Origin: Bacteroidota bacterium
GTDB taxonomy: Bacteria; Bacteroidota; Bacteroidia; Bacteroidales; Bacteroidaceae
Length of the DNA: 18,760 bases
Assembly (NCBI GenBank): GCA_023415545.1
Contig: JAEZKJ010000075.1
Location: 1-18,760, forward strand
Reading direction: 5' to 3'
The stretch's first letter is position 1, and each line of letters begins with the position of its first letter. Of this stretch, positions 1-6,900 are shown in pieces. Position numbers and translations under genes: made by a program. Below the pieces are notes generated by a model. That model ran no database searches, had not been told where the DNA came from, and was given only the letters and a program-made list of their open reading frames with translations.

Positions 1-593
1 ACTGGACAGGTGGATTGACAACTACATTTACATACAAGAACCTGGCTATATCAGCACTTTTCGATGTTAAAGTGGGTAGCGACCTATACTCAATGTCTGC
101 TCGTGCTTCCTACGAATCGGGTAAAGCACTCGAAACACTTCAAGGTCGTGAAGAGTGGTACAAATCAGAGGAGGCTCGCCAGGCAGCAGGTTTAGCAAAA
201 GGATCAGCAGATTGGACTCCTACAGGAGGATTTATTGCTCCGGGTGTGATAGAAAATGGTGACGGTACATATCGTCCAAACGATATATATGTGAACCCCG
301 AGGATTACTGGATGAGCGTTTGTCGTAATGCCCCATCAATGTTCATATATGATAACTCGTATGTGAAATGTCGTGAATTGACTTTGAGCTATAGAGTACC
401 TGATTCATGGTTGAAAAAGTGCATAAGCGGCCTTACTATATCATTCGTTGCACGAAACCCATTCATTGTTTGGAAAAACATTCCTAACATAGACCCTGAC
501 TCAAACTATAACAATACAACAGGTATGGGTCTGGAGTATGGTTCTCTTCCTTCACGAAAGAGCTATGGTGTGAATGTAAACGTTAAGTTCTAA
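1..593 (+). CDS. SusC/RagA-like TonB-dependent outer-membrane transporter, C-terminal fragment
   Basis: This is the last ~196 codons of a gene that begins left of the window; the frame is open from base 3 (Trp-Thr-Gly-Gly before the first in-frame TTG at 15), so the TTG is not a real start. SusC-family proteins are 22-stranded outer-membrane barrels that import oligosaccharides using TonB energy, with a SusD-type lipoprotein as lid. The visible part fits the end of such a barrel: alternating strands such as NLAISALFDVKVG, a Cys-Arg-Glu-Leu-Thr-Leu-Ser-Tyr strand near residue 120, the family's 'ARNPFIVWKNIPNIDPDSNY' segment near 146-165, and a final strand ending in Val-Lys-Phe, the terminal aromatic expected for BAM insertion. 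A SusD homologue follows after 25 bp in the same direction. The N-terminal carboxypeptidase-like and plug domains are outside the window. Family assignment is firm; the substrate is not shown by this fragment. Confidence 0.93.
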   Translation, partial: WTGGLTTTFTYKNLAISALFDVKVGSDLYSMSARASYESGKALETLQGREEWYKSEEARQAAGLAKGSADWTPTGGFIAPGVIENGDGTYRPNDIYVNPEDYWMSVCRNAPSMFIYDNSYVKCRELTLSYRVPDSWLKKCISGLTISFVARNPFIVWKNIPNIDPDSNYNNTTGMGLEYGSLPSRKSYGVNVNVKF

Positions 594-618
594 GTTTAAC
601 CTATAAAAAGAGAAAAAT

Positions 619-2286
619 ATGAAATATAGTAAATCATATATTACAATAATGATAGCGTCATGCATGATGTTCAGCGGATGTAGTGACTCGTACATGGAAA
701 ACATGAACACCAATCCTTCCAAAGCTGCGACTATAGACGCTAATGCACAGCTTACCACTGCACAGTTGCAGACTTATGGCGATTTAGGTATGGTGGAGAT
801 ATACCGTAACTATCTTTATGCCTTCAACCAACAGTTAATGGGATGCTGGAACACTACCAACTATGGTGGTCATCATACCCAGGACAATAGTGAGATGATG
901 CGTATATGGTCATCGTTCTATCCTAATGCCATAAAGAATATCACCGATGGCGAATACCGTACACGTGAGGATTTAGAGAAGAGAAATATAAACTCTGTAT
1001 TGAGAATATATAAGGTATATTTAATGTCATTGATAACCGATGTTTATGGTGACGTGCCATATAGCGAGGCTGCCAAAGGATATATAGAGAGTAAGTTTTC
1101 GCCAAAGTATGATACTCAAGAGGATATATACAACGATTTCTTCACCGAGTTGGCTGATGCATCGGCAAATATCGGTACAAGCAGTGATAAAGTTAGTGGT
1201 GATGTTATCTACAATGGCAATTTGGATAGATGGAAGAAGATGGCCAATTCACTTCGTCTACGTTATGCCATGAGAATTTCGAATGTAAACCCTGTGAAGG
1301 CACAGAGTGAATTTGAAGCTGCTATTGCTGACCCTGCAGGTGTTATAGAGAACAGTGAAGATGATGCTTTGATAAAATATATGGAGATAGCTTTCAGCTT
1401 CGGTCAAGAGGCTTACACTGATTTCAGAGGTAATGCTCTTTCACAATTGCTATTTGGTAATGACCCATCGAATAACCCAAGTTATATATGTTCAACATTC
1501 TTCAATCAGCTATATGATACTAGCGATCCACGTACTTTCCGCATCACACGTTGCTATTTCGATGGTTTGATGAGTGCAACAAGCAGTAGTAATCGTGTAG
1601 ATCTTACTGATGAGATGATAGCCAACAATATTAAGTTCCAGCCTCGTGTCCCAGGGGAATATTCATGGGATAACTGGCCATCGGGTTACGAAAGTGCCAT
1701 TCTTAAGAAGATGGCAGAGACAAATAGCTCAATAAATCCTACTGTTGCTCGTGAGGTGATACCTAAACTTGCAAACAACTTCCTTCAAGGTAATAACCTG
1801 GGTGTAGTAATAACATCGGCTGAAGTGAAATTCCTTATAGCTGAGGCAAAACTTAAAGGATGGAATGTTAGTTCAAAGAGTGTTGAGGAGGTCTATTCAG
1901 AGGGTGTAAGAGCTGCGATGGATTTCCTTTCAGATAATTATGGTTGCGAACCTATAAGTGATGAAGAGTTCAATGCCTACATGGCAAAAAATGAGATTGG
2001 TTATACTGATGAGGTGAAAAAGGCTTCTATAAATACTCAAGCTTGGATTCACCACTTCACTAACCCTTCAGAGTGCTGGGCTAACCAACGTCGTTCAGGA
2101 TTCCCAAGATTGAAATCTCCTGCCGATTATGGTTATGGACAGTTCCTGACAGGTGGTATTGAGATACCTGTACGTCTTTGCTATCCTGTTTTGGAGTCAT
2201 CATACAACAAGGCTAGTTACCAGGAGGCTCTTGACCGCATGGGGGGCTCGGATCGTTGGAACACTCCGGTATGGTGGGATAAATAA
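619..2286 (+). CDS. SusD/RagB-like nutrient-binding outer-membrane lipoprotein
   Basis: A 555-residue surface lipoprotein that would cap the SusC-like transporter encoded just upstream and bind its oligosaccharide. The N-terminus is a type II signal peptide with the lipobox Phe-Ser-Gly-Cys, lipidated Cys at residue 21, followed by Ser-Asp-Ser-Tyr. The early Asn-Thr-Asn-Pro motif after the lipid anchor, the helical segment with 'YKVYLMSLITDVYGDVPYSE' near residue 130-150, and the C-terminal 'WANQRRSGFPRL' segment are typical of the SusD-like family whose members are named SusD/RagB nutrient-binding lipoproteins (the SusD_2-like branch rather than classical starch SusD). Length is normal for that branch. 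It lies 25 bp after the SusC gene and 34 bp before the next lipoprotein gene with no terminator between them, so one transcript is likely. The ligand cannot be read from sequence. Confidence 0.93.
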   Translation: MKYSKSYITIMIASCMMFSGCSDSYMENMNTNPSKAATIDANAQLTTAQLQTYGDLGMVEIYRNYLYAFNQQLMGCWNTTNYGGHHTQDNSEMMRIWSSFYPNAIKNITDGEYRTREDLEKRNINSVLRIYKVYLMSLITDVYGDVPYSEAAKGYIESKFSPKYDTQEDIYNDFFTELADASANIGTSSDKVSGDVIYNGNLDRWKKMANSLRLRYAMRISNVNPVKAQSEFEAAIADPAGVIENSEDDALIKYMEIAFSFGQEAYTDFRGNALSQLLFGNDPSNNPSYICSTFFNQLYDTSDPRTFRITRCYFDGLMSATSSSNRVDLTDEMIANNIKFQPRVPGEYSWDNWPSGYESAILKKMAETNSSINPTVAREVIPKLANNFLQGNNLGVVITSAEVKFLIAEAKLKGWNVSSKSVEEVYSEGVRAAMDFLSDNYGCEPISDEEFNAYMAKNEIGYTDEVKKASINTQAWIHHFTNPSECWANQRRSGFPRLKSPADYGYGQFLTGGIEIPVRLCYPVLESSYNKASYQEALDRMGGSDRWNTPVWWDK

Positions 2287-2320
2287 TAATAATCTATTCA
2301 ACGAATAAACAAGAGAAAAT

Positions 2321-3565
2321 ATGAAAAAGATATATATCATTCTGTTCGCACTCCTGTCGATGAACACACTATTTACTTCATGTAGCAAAGAGGAGCCATT
2401 CTCGGTGGCTACTGCAGATGATGATCCAAGAATATTGGATCCTACATTCCCAAATAGAGAGAATGGTGCATTGCCTGTTGTGGCAAACTTTAACCGTGAC
2501 GCAAGATTGAATATGAAACTTACTGTCACTCCTGCCGATTTTACCGAAGTGGAGTGGTTCATTGATAATGTTGTAGTTGCCAAAGGTAAAGAGATAGATA
2601 TGGAGCTAAAAGCCGGTAAATATTACTTTAAAGTGGTGGCAACAACTACTGTTGGGAAATCTACTTTCCGTGAAGGTTATGTACAGGTAAACCCACTGAC
2701 CGGCGACCCATGGGCAGTAACTAAATCATTTGAGAGAATTGTTGCTCCATCATCTCTAGCTACCCTTTATGGTGATAATCTTAATGCTGTGAAATCGGTT
2801 ATTATTGATGGAAAGAGCATTACAGATGTAACTTTCGATGTCGATCATATCACGTTCACCATTCCTGCTGATGTAGCTGAGGGTGAACACCGAGTTATAC
2901 TTGTTGATGGACAAGGTAACGAGTTTGGTGCAAACACAGTGAAGGTTACCAAATCGGCTCTTATTGTATCGGGTGCAGATAGAACAAATGCTAATAGAGA
3001 GTGGATAATGAAAGGCATAAACCTTAACAAGATAGCTTCATTCACATTCAATTCACAAAACATCAGTGAGTTCACTAAGAAAACAGCTGAGGAGATAGCT
3101 ATAATATGTCCTGCATTGAGTGATGGTGAGTATAAACTTACCGGAAAGATGACGGATGGTACGGATGTGCTCTTCTATGTTGGTGATAAAACGCAGAGTG
3201 AACAAACAGTTATTGTCTCTTCACAGACTGTTCTGTGGCAAGGTCACCACTATGTTTCATGGGATTTCCCGGATGGTAATCCAAACAAAACATTTAATTT
3301 GATTCCTACAGATGTATTCAACTCGATGAAACCGGGATCTATATTGAAAATATATTATTCTATAAATCCTGCTGCTGAATATCATCAGTTACGTACTGTA
3401 ACAGGATGGTGGAGTGATCTTCCAGGTACATCGGTGATTGAGTTTAGCAGTGATGGTGTGAAAGAGTTAGTGATGACTCAGGATATACTCAATGCTATAA
3501 AAGATCAGGCCGGTTTCTTGTGTGTGGGACACGGATACTATGTAGATATGGTCACATTGGAATAG
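2321..3565 (+). CDS. PUL surface glycan-binding lipoprotein with IPT/TIG-like domains (SusE/F position)
   Basis: A 414-residue lipoprotein in the third position of the SusC-SusD operon, where SusE/SusF-type or SGBP surface glycan-binding proteins normally sit. The signal peptide ends in Phe-Thr-Ser-Cys with the lipidated Cys at residue 21, followed by the Ser-Lys-Glu-Glu tether seen in exported Bacteroidetes surface lipoproteins. A beta-sandwich resembling PKD/Ig folds covers about residues 50-124. A segment with the IPT/TIG pattern (a short Leu-Tyr-Gly-Asp-Asn-Leu turn at 148-154, then Val-Ile-Ile-Asp-Gly, and Pro-Ala-Asp-Val-Ala-Glu-Gly-Glu-His at 182-190) covers about 140-210, and a second weaker repeat about 211-295. 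The C-terminal ~120 residues, rich in Trp/Tyr/His, are probably the glycan-binding module. The role is inferred from position and domain pattern; I see no enzyme motif. Its transcript would end at the hairpin at 3681-3713. Confidence 0.82.
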   Translation: MKKIYIILFALLSMNTLFTSCSKEEPFSVATADDDPRILDPTFPNRENGALPVVANFNRDARLNMKLTVTPADFTEVEWFIDNVVVAKGKEIDMELKAGKYYFKVVATTTVGKSTFREGYVQVNPLTGDPWAVTKSFERIVAPSSLATLYGDNLNAVKSVIIDGKSITDVTFDVDHITFTIPADVAEGEHRVILVDGQGNEFGANTVKVTKSALIVSGADRTNANREWIMKGINLNKIASFTFNSQNISEFTKKTAEEIAIICPALSDGEYKLTGKMTDGTDVLFYVGDKTQSEQTVIVSSQTVLWQGHHYVSWDFPDGNPNKTFNLIPTDVFNSMKPGSILKIYYSINPAAEYHQLRTVTGWWSDLPGTSVIEFSSDGVKELVMTQDILNAIKDQAGFLCVGHGYYVDMVTLE

Positions 3566-3581
3566 ATTTATAAATAAATAG

Positions 3582-3640
3582 ATGATTAGATGATTAAATG
3601 ATTAGGTGATTAGATGATTAGATGATTAGATGATTAGATG
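3582..3640. repeat. Tandem octamer array, 7 x ATGATTAG plus partial unit
   Basis: Seven head-to-tail 8-bp units lie at 3582, 3590, 3598, 3606, 3614, 3622 and 3630, followed by a partial ATG at 3638-3640. Five units are exactly ATGATTAG; the second ends in A instead of G and the fourth begins with G. A run of nine A follows (3641-3649) and then two copies of another octamer, TGAAAATG (3651-3666). It sits between the stop of the SGBP gene and its terminator, so it would be transcribed as 3' untranslated RNA. Slipped-strand mispairing is a simple explanation; copy number may vary between strains. Confidence 0.9.
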
Positions 3641-3680
3641 AAAAAAAAAGTGAAAATGTGAAAATGTGAAGAAGCGAAAA

Positions 3681-3713
3681 GAGGCTGTGGAAATTGGTTC
3701 CACAGCCTCTTTA
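3681..3713. terminator. Intrinsic terminator hairpin, likely bidirectional, between convergent SGBP and GH97 genes
   Basis: GAGGCTGTGGAA (3681-3692) pairs perfectly with TTCCACAGCCTC (3698-3709) around a 5-nt ATTGG loop. Flanking A bases (3677-3680) and T bases (3710-3712) extend the stem and supply a U-tract on either strand. It lies after the + strand SusC-SusD-SGBP genes and before the end of the - strand GH97 gene, so it can serve both. Confidence 0.88.
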
Positions 3714-3729
3714 TTTAATATTCAATCTT

Positions 3730-3786
3730 TTACTTTTTAGTAATCGTCTTAACAAAACCACTATTTCGGTTTAGCATGTTATTCAT
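3730..3786 (-). pseudogene. Vestigial second copy of the GH97 C-terminal tail
   Basis: Immediately behind the GH97 stop, in the same frame, an 18-codon stretch reads MNNMLNRNSGFVKTITKK and then TAA. Its last residues match the GH97 end (Gly-Phe-Val-x-x-Ile-Thr-Lys-Lys). At the DNA level, the first 32 bases of the two ends (from 3730 and from 3796) agree at 29 positions, offset by 66 bp. GH97 proteins usually end in such a Gly-Phe-Val strand, so this looks like the 3' remnant of a second GH97 gene or a small tandem duplication of the end. It is not expected to be translated as a protein of its own. Confidence 0.6.
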
Positions 3787-3795
3787 CCCAAACTA

Positions 3796-5688
3796 TTACT
3801 TTTTTGTAATCTTCATAACAAAACCACCTCTCTCCTTACAATCGATGGAATAACTCTTAGGCATTTTATTGACTTTTACCATCTCTAGTCCCTTCTCTGA
3901 GTCTTTATCTTTGTAAATAGAAAGCACACCTTTTTTGACTTTCAGTGGCTCGAAAGAGAAATCTATTTTCTGTGGAGCATCTTTACCATTGATTCCGGCG
4001 ATATACCAAATATCACCTTTACGACGTGCTATAACAACACTTTCACCAGGCGAACCGGCAAGAAGTTTTGTATCATCCCATGCAGTAGGTGTTTCGGAAA
4101 GAAGTGATTGAACCTCTTGTGGAAGTGATGCATATGAGGATGGACGATCGGGCATATGTTGTAGAGCCGATTCAAAAAGGAATGATAGAGCCAACTCATG
4201 ACCATCGCTTGTAATATGAGGATGTTGACTATCGGTGAATGTTCCGGGAGTATAGTCCATTGAGCCAACAACATTGCGAGTAAATGGAAGTACAGTATTA
4301 TGTTCGGCTGCACGGTTGGTCAATAGTGGGGTGTTATTATAATACTCGGCACCATAAACAGCCTCGGCCGACATCAAGTTTGGATATGTTCTATTCCATC
4401 CACGTGGCACTGTAGCACCATGGAAATTGATAAGCAATTTATTACGTGCTGCACAATCCATAAGGTCATGGTAGTAGTTCATGATATCCGAGCCATCCTC
4501 CTTAAAGAAGTCGATTTTTACTCCTGCCACACCTAACGAGGCAAGCCAAGCAAACTCCTTCTCACGGAACTCTTTATTGAATATATCACGATTCATGCCA
4601 GGTGCTCCGGGACCTCTCCACGAAGTTAATGAGTTGTACCAAAGCATAGGTTTCACACCTAAAGAGTGAGCATATTTGATTGCTTTCTCAACATCTCCCC
4701 CATTTTGCATGACATCCCACTCCCAATCGATAAGCACATATGGCCACTTCATCTTTGCAGCGAGATCTATGAAATCTTTTACCACTGCATAATCCTTTGA
4801 ACCATGATTGTAAGCCCAATATACCCAAGCAGCAGCTCCCGGTTTTACCCACGAGTCATCGCCAATAACATTCGGCACGGCAACATCGGTAACAAGTGTT
4901 GACTCAACGATATCATTCAATGAACCAATGATAAGCACTCGCCATGGAGAGGTGACAGGCATAAGTTTGTTGAAACGAACATCGCCACGTTCTACACTAT
5001 ACTCATTTAAATTTTCCTTATTATTCAGTAATGAGGCACAATCGCCACGATTGACACCCGACTCGGTTATCAATGTATAAATACCATCGTTCGATTTAAC
5101 AAGCATAGGGTAACCCCACTGATTGACAGTTTTATTTCTATTCTTTATGGCATTACCATCGGTACGTTTTTCATAGAAATCCTCATAACCAAACGGGTCG
5201 TAAGGCTGTTGCCAACGAGTCAACCCATCGGCAATCAGATATGAAGTATTTTCGGAGATGACTTTTTTTGTTGTATCGTTGTCAAGATAGCGGAATGCTA
5301 TACCATCATTATATGCTCGAACCTCTACATTTATTGTGTTATCGTTAGCAGATAATGACCATGTAGCCACATTTGCCTGATTGGTACAGTGACTTCTCTT
5401 TCCCGAAATCATGTTGTAATCATCCTTATGAAGTGTTACAGATGTTGGCTCACCAACTTTCCACTGATTGGTAGTGGAGTTTTGAATGTTTAATCCAAGA
5501 CGCACTTTGCTGACAGGTAGATCACCTTTTAAACTTTTACTTTTTATCATAAGATAAGGTACACCCGACTCATTGATGACATCTACACAAATTTTGCCAT
5601 TTGGTGAGACTACATCGACAGAGGCATTGACAGAAGAGAGAAATAGATTGCTCAGCACTATGGCAGAGAAAAGTTTTACTAAATTCAT
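3796..5688 (-). CDS. Glycoside hydrolase family 97, retaining-type (alpha-galactosidase-like)
   Basis: A periplasmic alpha-glycosidase of about 630 residues. I choose the ATG at 5688 because it opens directly on a signal peptide (MNLVKLFSAIVLSNLF, cleavage after Val-Asn-Ala); an in-frame GTG at 5712 would add eight polar residues. The layout is that of GH97: N-terminal beta-sandwich to about residue 270, a (beta/alpha)8 catalytic barrel containing 'YVLIDWEWD' and 'KPMLWYNS', and a C-terminal beta domain. GH97 has inverting members such as SusB (catalytic Glu, His-Glu-Ala motif) and retaining members such as BT1871 (Asp nucleophile). Here the barrel reads Val-Lys-Ile-Asp-Phe-Phe (Asp393) and Phe-His-Gly-Ala, followed by Ser-Ala-Glu-Ala (Glu442), which is the retaining pattern. 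Alpha-galactosidase or beta-L-arabinopyranosidase activity is therefore likelier than SusB-type alpha-glucosidase; that choice is inference. The gene is divergent from the LacI-type regulator gene. Confidence 0.92.
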   Translation of the reverse strand: MNLVKLFSAIVLSNLFLSSVNASVDVVSPNGKICVDVINESGVPYLMIKSKSLKGDLPVSKVRLGLNIQNSTTNQWKVGEPTSVTLHKDDYNMISGKRSHCTNQANVATWSLSANDNTINVEVRAYNDGIAFRYLDNDTTKKVISENTSYLIADGLTRWQQPYDPFGYEDFYEKRTDGNAIKNRNKTVNQWGYPMLVKSNDGIYTLITESGVNRGDCASLLNNKENLNEYSVERGDVRFNKLMPVTSPWRVLIIGSLNDIVESTLVTDVAVPNVIGDDSWVKPGAAAWVYWAYNHGSKDYAVVKDFIDLAAKMKWPYVLIDWEWDVMQNGGDVEKAIKYAHSLGVKPMLWYNSLTSWRGPGAPGMNRDIFNKEFREKEFAWLASLGVAGVKIDFFKEDGSDIMNYYHDLMDCAARNKLLINFHGATVPRGWNRTYPNLMSAEAVYGAEYYNNTPLLTNRAAEHNTVLPFTRNVVGSMDYTPGTFTDSQHPHITSDGHELALSFLFESALQHMPDRPSSYASLPQEVQSLLSETPTAWDDTKLLAGSPGESVVIARRKGDIWYIAGINGKDAPQKIDFSFEPLKVKKGVLSIYKDKDSEKGLEMVKVNKMPKSYSIDCKERGGFVMKITKK

Positions 5689-5722
5689 AGTATTCGGATT
5701 TATTTTATTCACATTGATTATA

Positions 5723-5730
5723 CAAAGCTA
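5723..5730 (-). promoter_or_regulatory. Candidate -7 promoter box for GH97
   Basis: The - strand reads TAGCTTTG, an exact match to the Bacteroidetes -7 consensus TAnnTTTG, 34 bp upstream of the chosen GH97 ATG. I see no TTG at the usual 19-21 bp further upstream; the nearest TTTG ends 25 bp away. Position supports it; the match alone is only 6 defined bases. Confidence 0.45.
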
Positions 5731-5781
5731 AAAGTACAAATATGAATAATTATAGCAAATAAAAAAACAGATAAAAAAGTA

Positions 5782-5804
5782 ATTACAACGTAATGGTTTT
5801 CGTT
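5782..5804. promoter_or_regulatory. Candidate LacI-type operator in the GH97/lacI divergent region
   Basis: AACGTAATGGTTTTCGTT (5787-5804) is an 18-bp imperfect inverted repeat with AACG/CGTT ends and inner AA/TT pairs (6 of 9 positions symmetric), the size and symmetry typical of LacI-family operators. It overlaps a second short palindrome, ATTAC-AAC-GTAAT (5782-5794). It lies 63 bp before the regulator ATG and upstream of the GH97 -7 box. The call is inference from symmetry and context only. Confidence 0.35.
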
Positions 5805-5867
5805 ATTAAAAAATATGTCATTTTTATAGAATAATTCACTATATTAGTGGCATATACCTTAATAAAT

Positions 5868-6884
5868 ATGACAAACGATAAAAAAAGATATGTTTCGCAA
5901 CAAGAGATAGCAAGAGAACTGGGTGTTTCGGTACCTTCGGTATGTAGAGCCTTGAAAGGTTTGCCAGGGGTGAGTGAAGCCTTAAGAAAAAGAGTACAAG
6001 AGGTTGCCGACAGAATGAATTACCATCCTAATCCCTTCGCAATAAGTTTGAAAGGTGATTCTACACATATCATTGGAGTAATTGTACCTGATATAGCAAC
6101 ACACTTTTTCTCATCAATATTAAAAGGTATAGAGAAATGTGCACAGGAGAATGGATATTTCAGTATCATTATATCATCCGACGAGGAGTATGAAAATGAG
6201 AAAAGAGCTCTGCAAAATATGCTTAACCTGCGTGTTGATGGTATTTTAGCCTGTGTATCACAGAGTACAACAAACTATGACCATTTCAGTGACCTTAAAA
6301 AGTGGGGAGTCCCAGTTGTTCTTTATGATAGAGTATGTATGCCCGAAATATTCTCGACAGTAACATCCAATGATTCTAAATCGGCTTATAGAGCAACAAA
6401 ATATATGATCGAGAAAGGGGCTAAGAGAGTAGCTTTTCTTGGTGGTTCGAATCAACTTAACATTGTTGCCGAGAGAAAACATGGATATCTTAATGCACAT
6501 AAAAAGATGAACATGGAGATAGATCCCCAACTGGTGGTTTGCCACGAGATGGAGTATAATACAGGAATGATTGATACTCTGGATCTTCTTGATTCTCCAA
6601 ATCCTCCCGATGCAATATTGGCAATGAACGACACTCTGGCCTTTTCGGCTATGGAAGCGATAAAAAGTAAGAGCTTAAAAATACCTCAAGATATACAGCT
6701 TATAGGATATACAGATGAGGCTCATGCCAAATATGTTGAGCCTAAACTTACTGCTGTTCGTCACAATACCACTTTGATGGGTAAAAGAGCATGCGAATTG
6801 CTACTGCAACAGATAAATGGTAATGATGAGATAGTGCATGAAGTGATAAACAGTAATCTTGAGATACGGAACAGCACCTTATAA
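5868..6884 (+). CDS. LacI-family transcriptional regulator
   Basis: A 338-residue DNA-binding regulator. I start it at ATG 5868, which places the helix-turn-helix (Ser-Gln-Gln-Glu-Ile-Ala-Arg-Glu-Leu-Gly-Val-Ser, about residues 10-30) right after the N-terminus as usual; a GTG at 5847 would add seven residues. The hinge 'MNYHPNPFAISLKG' is followed by the periplasmic-binding-protein-like effector domain (from 'IIGVIVPDIATHFFSSILKG', then Val-Asp-Gly-Ile-Leu-Ala, 'VVLYDRV', 'RVAFLGGS', 'PDAILAMND' and 'LIGYTDEA'). In the recognition helix the common Thr-Val-Ser-Arg-Ala-Leu is Ser-Val-Cys-Arg-Ala-Leu. It is divergent from GH97 and 16 bp before GH31, so it probably controls both, releasing DNA on binding a sugar product. 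Bacteroidetes PULs are more often governed by SusR-like, hybrid two-component or ECF/anti-sigma regulators, so a LacI regulator is a less common arrangement. The effector is unknown. Confidence 0.93.
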   Translation: MTNDKKRYVSQQEIARELGVSVPSVCRALKGLPGVSEALRKRVQEVADRMNYHPNPFAISLKGDSTHIIGVIVPDIATHFFSSILKGIEKCAQENGYFSIIISSDEEYENEKRALQNMLNLRVDGILACVSQSTTNYDHFSDLKKWGVPVVLYDRVCMPEIFSTVTSNDSKSAYRATKYMIEKGAKRVAFLGGSNQLNIVAERKHGYLNAHKKMNMEIDPQLVVCHEMEYNTGMIDTLDLLDSPNPPDAILAMNDTLAFSAMEAIKSKSLKIPQDIQLIGYTDEAHAKYVEPKLTAVRHNTTLMGKRACELLLQQINGNDEIVHEVINSNLEIRNSTL

Positions 6885-6900
6885 ATAAATACAAAATATT

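Noticed and set aside
15..593. Independent small gene starting at TTG 15
   Set aside because: The frame is open to the left edge and the sequence is plainly the end of a SusC barrel.
3582..3640. CRISPR array
   Set aside because: Units are 8 bp and directly abutting without spacers, and no cas genes are present.
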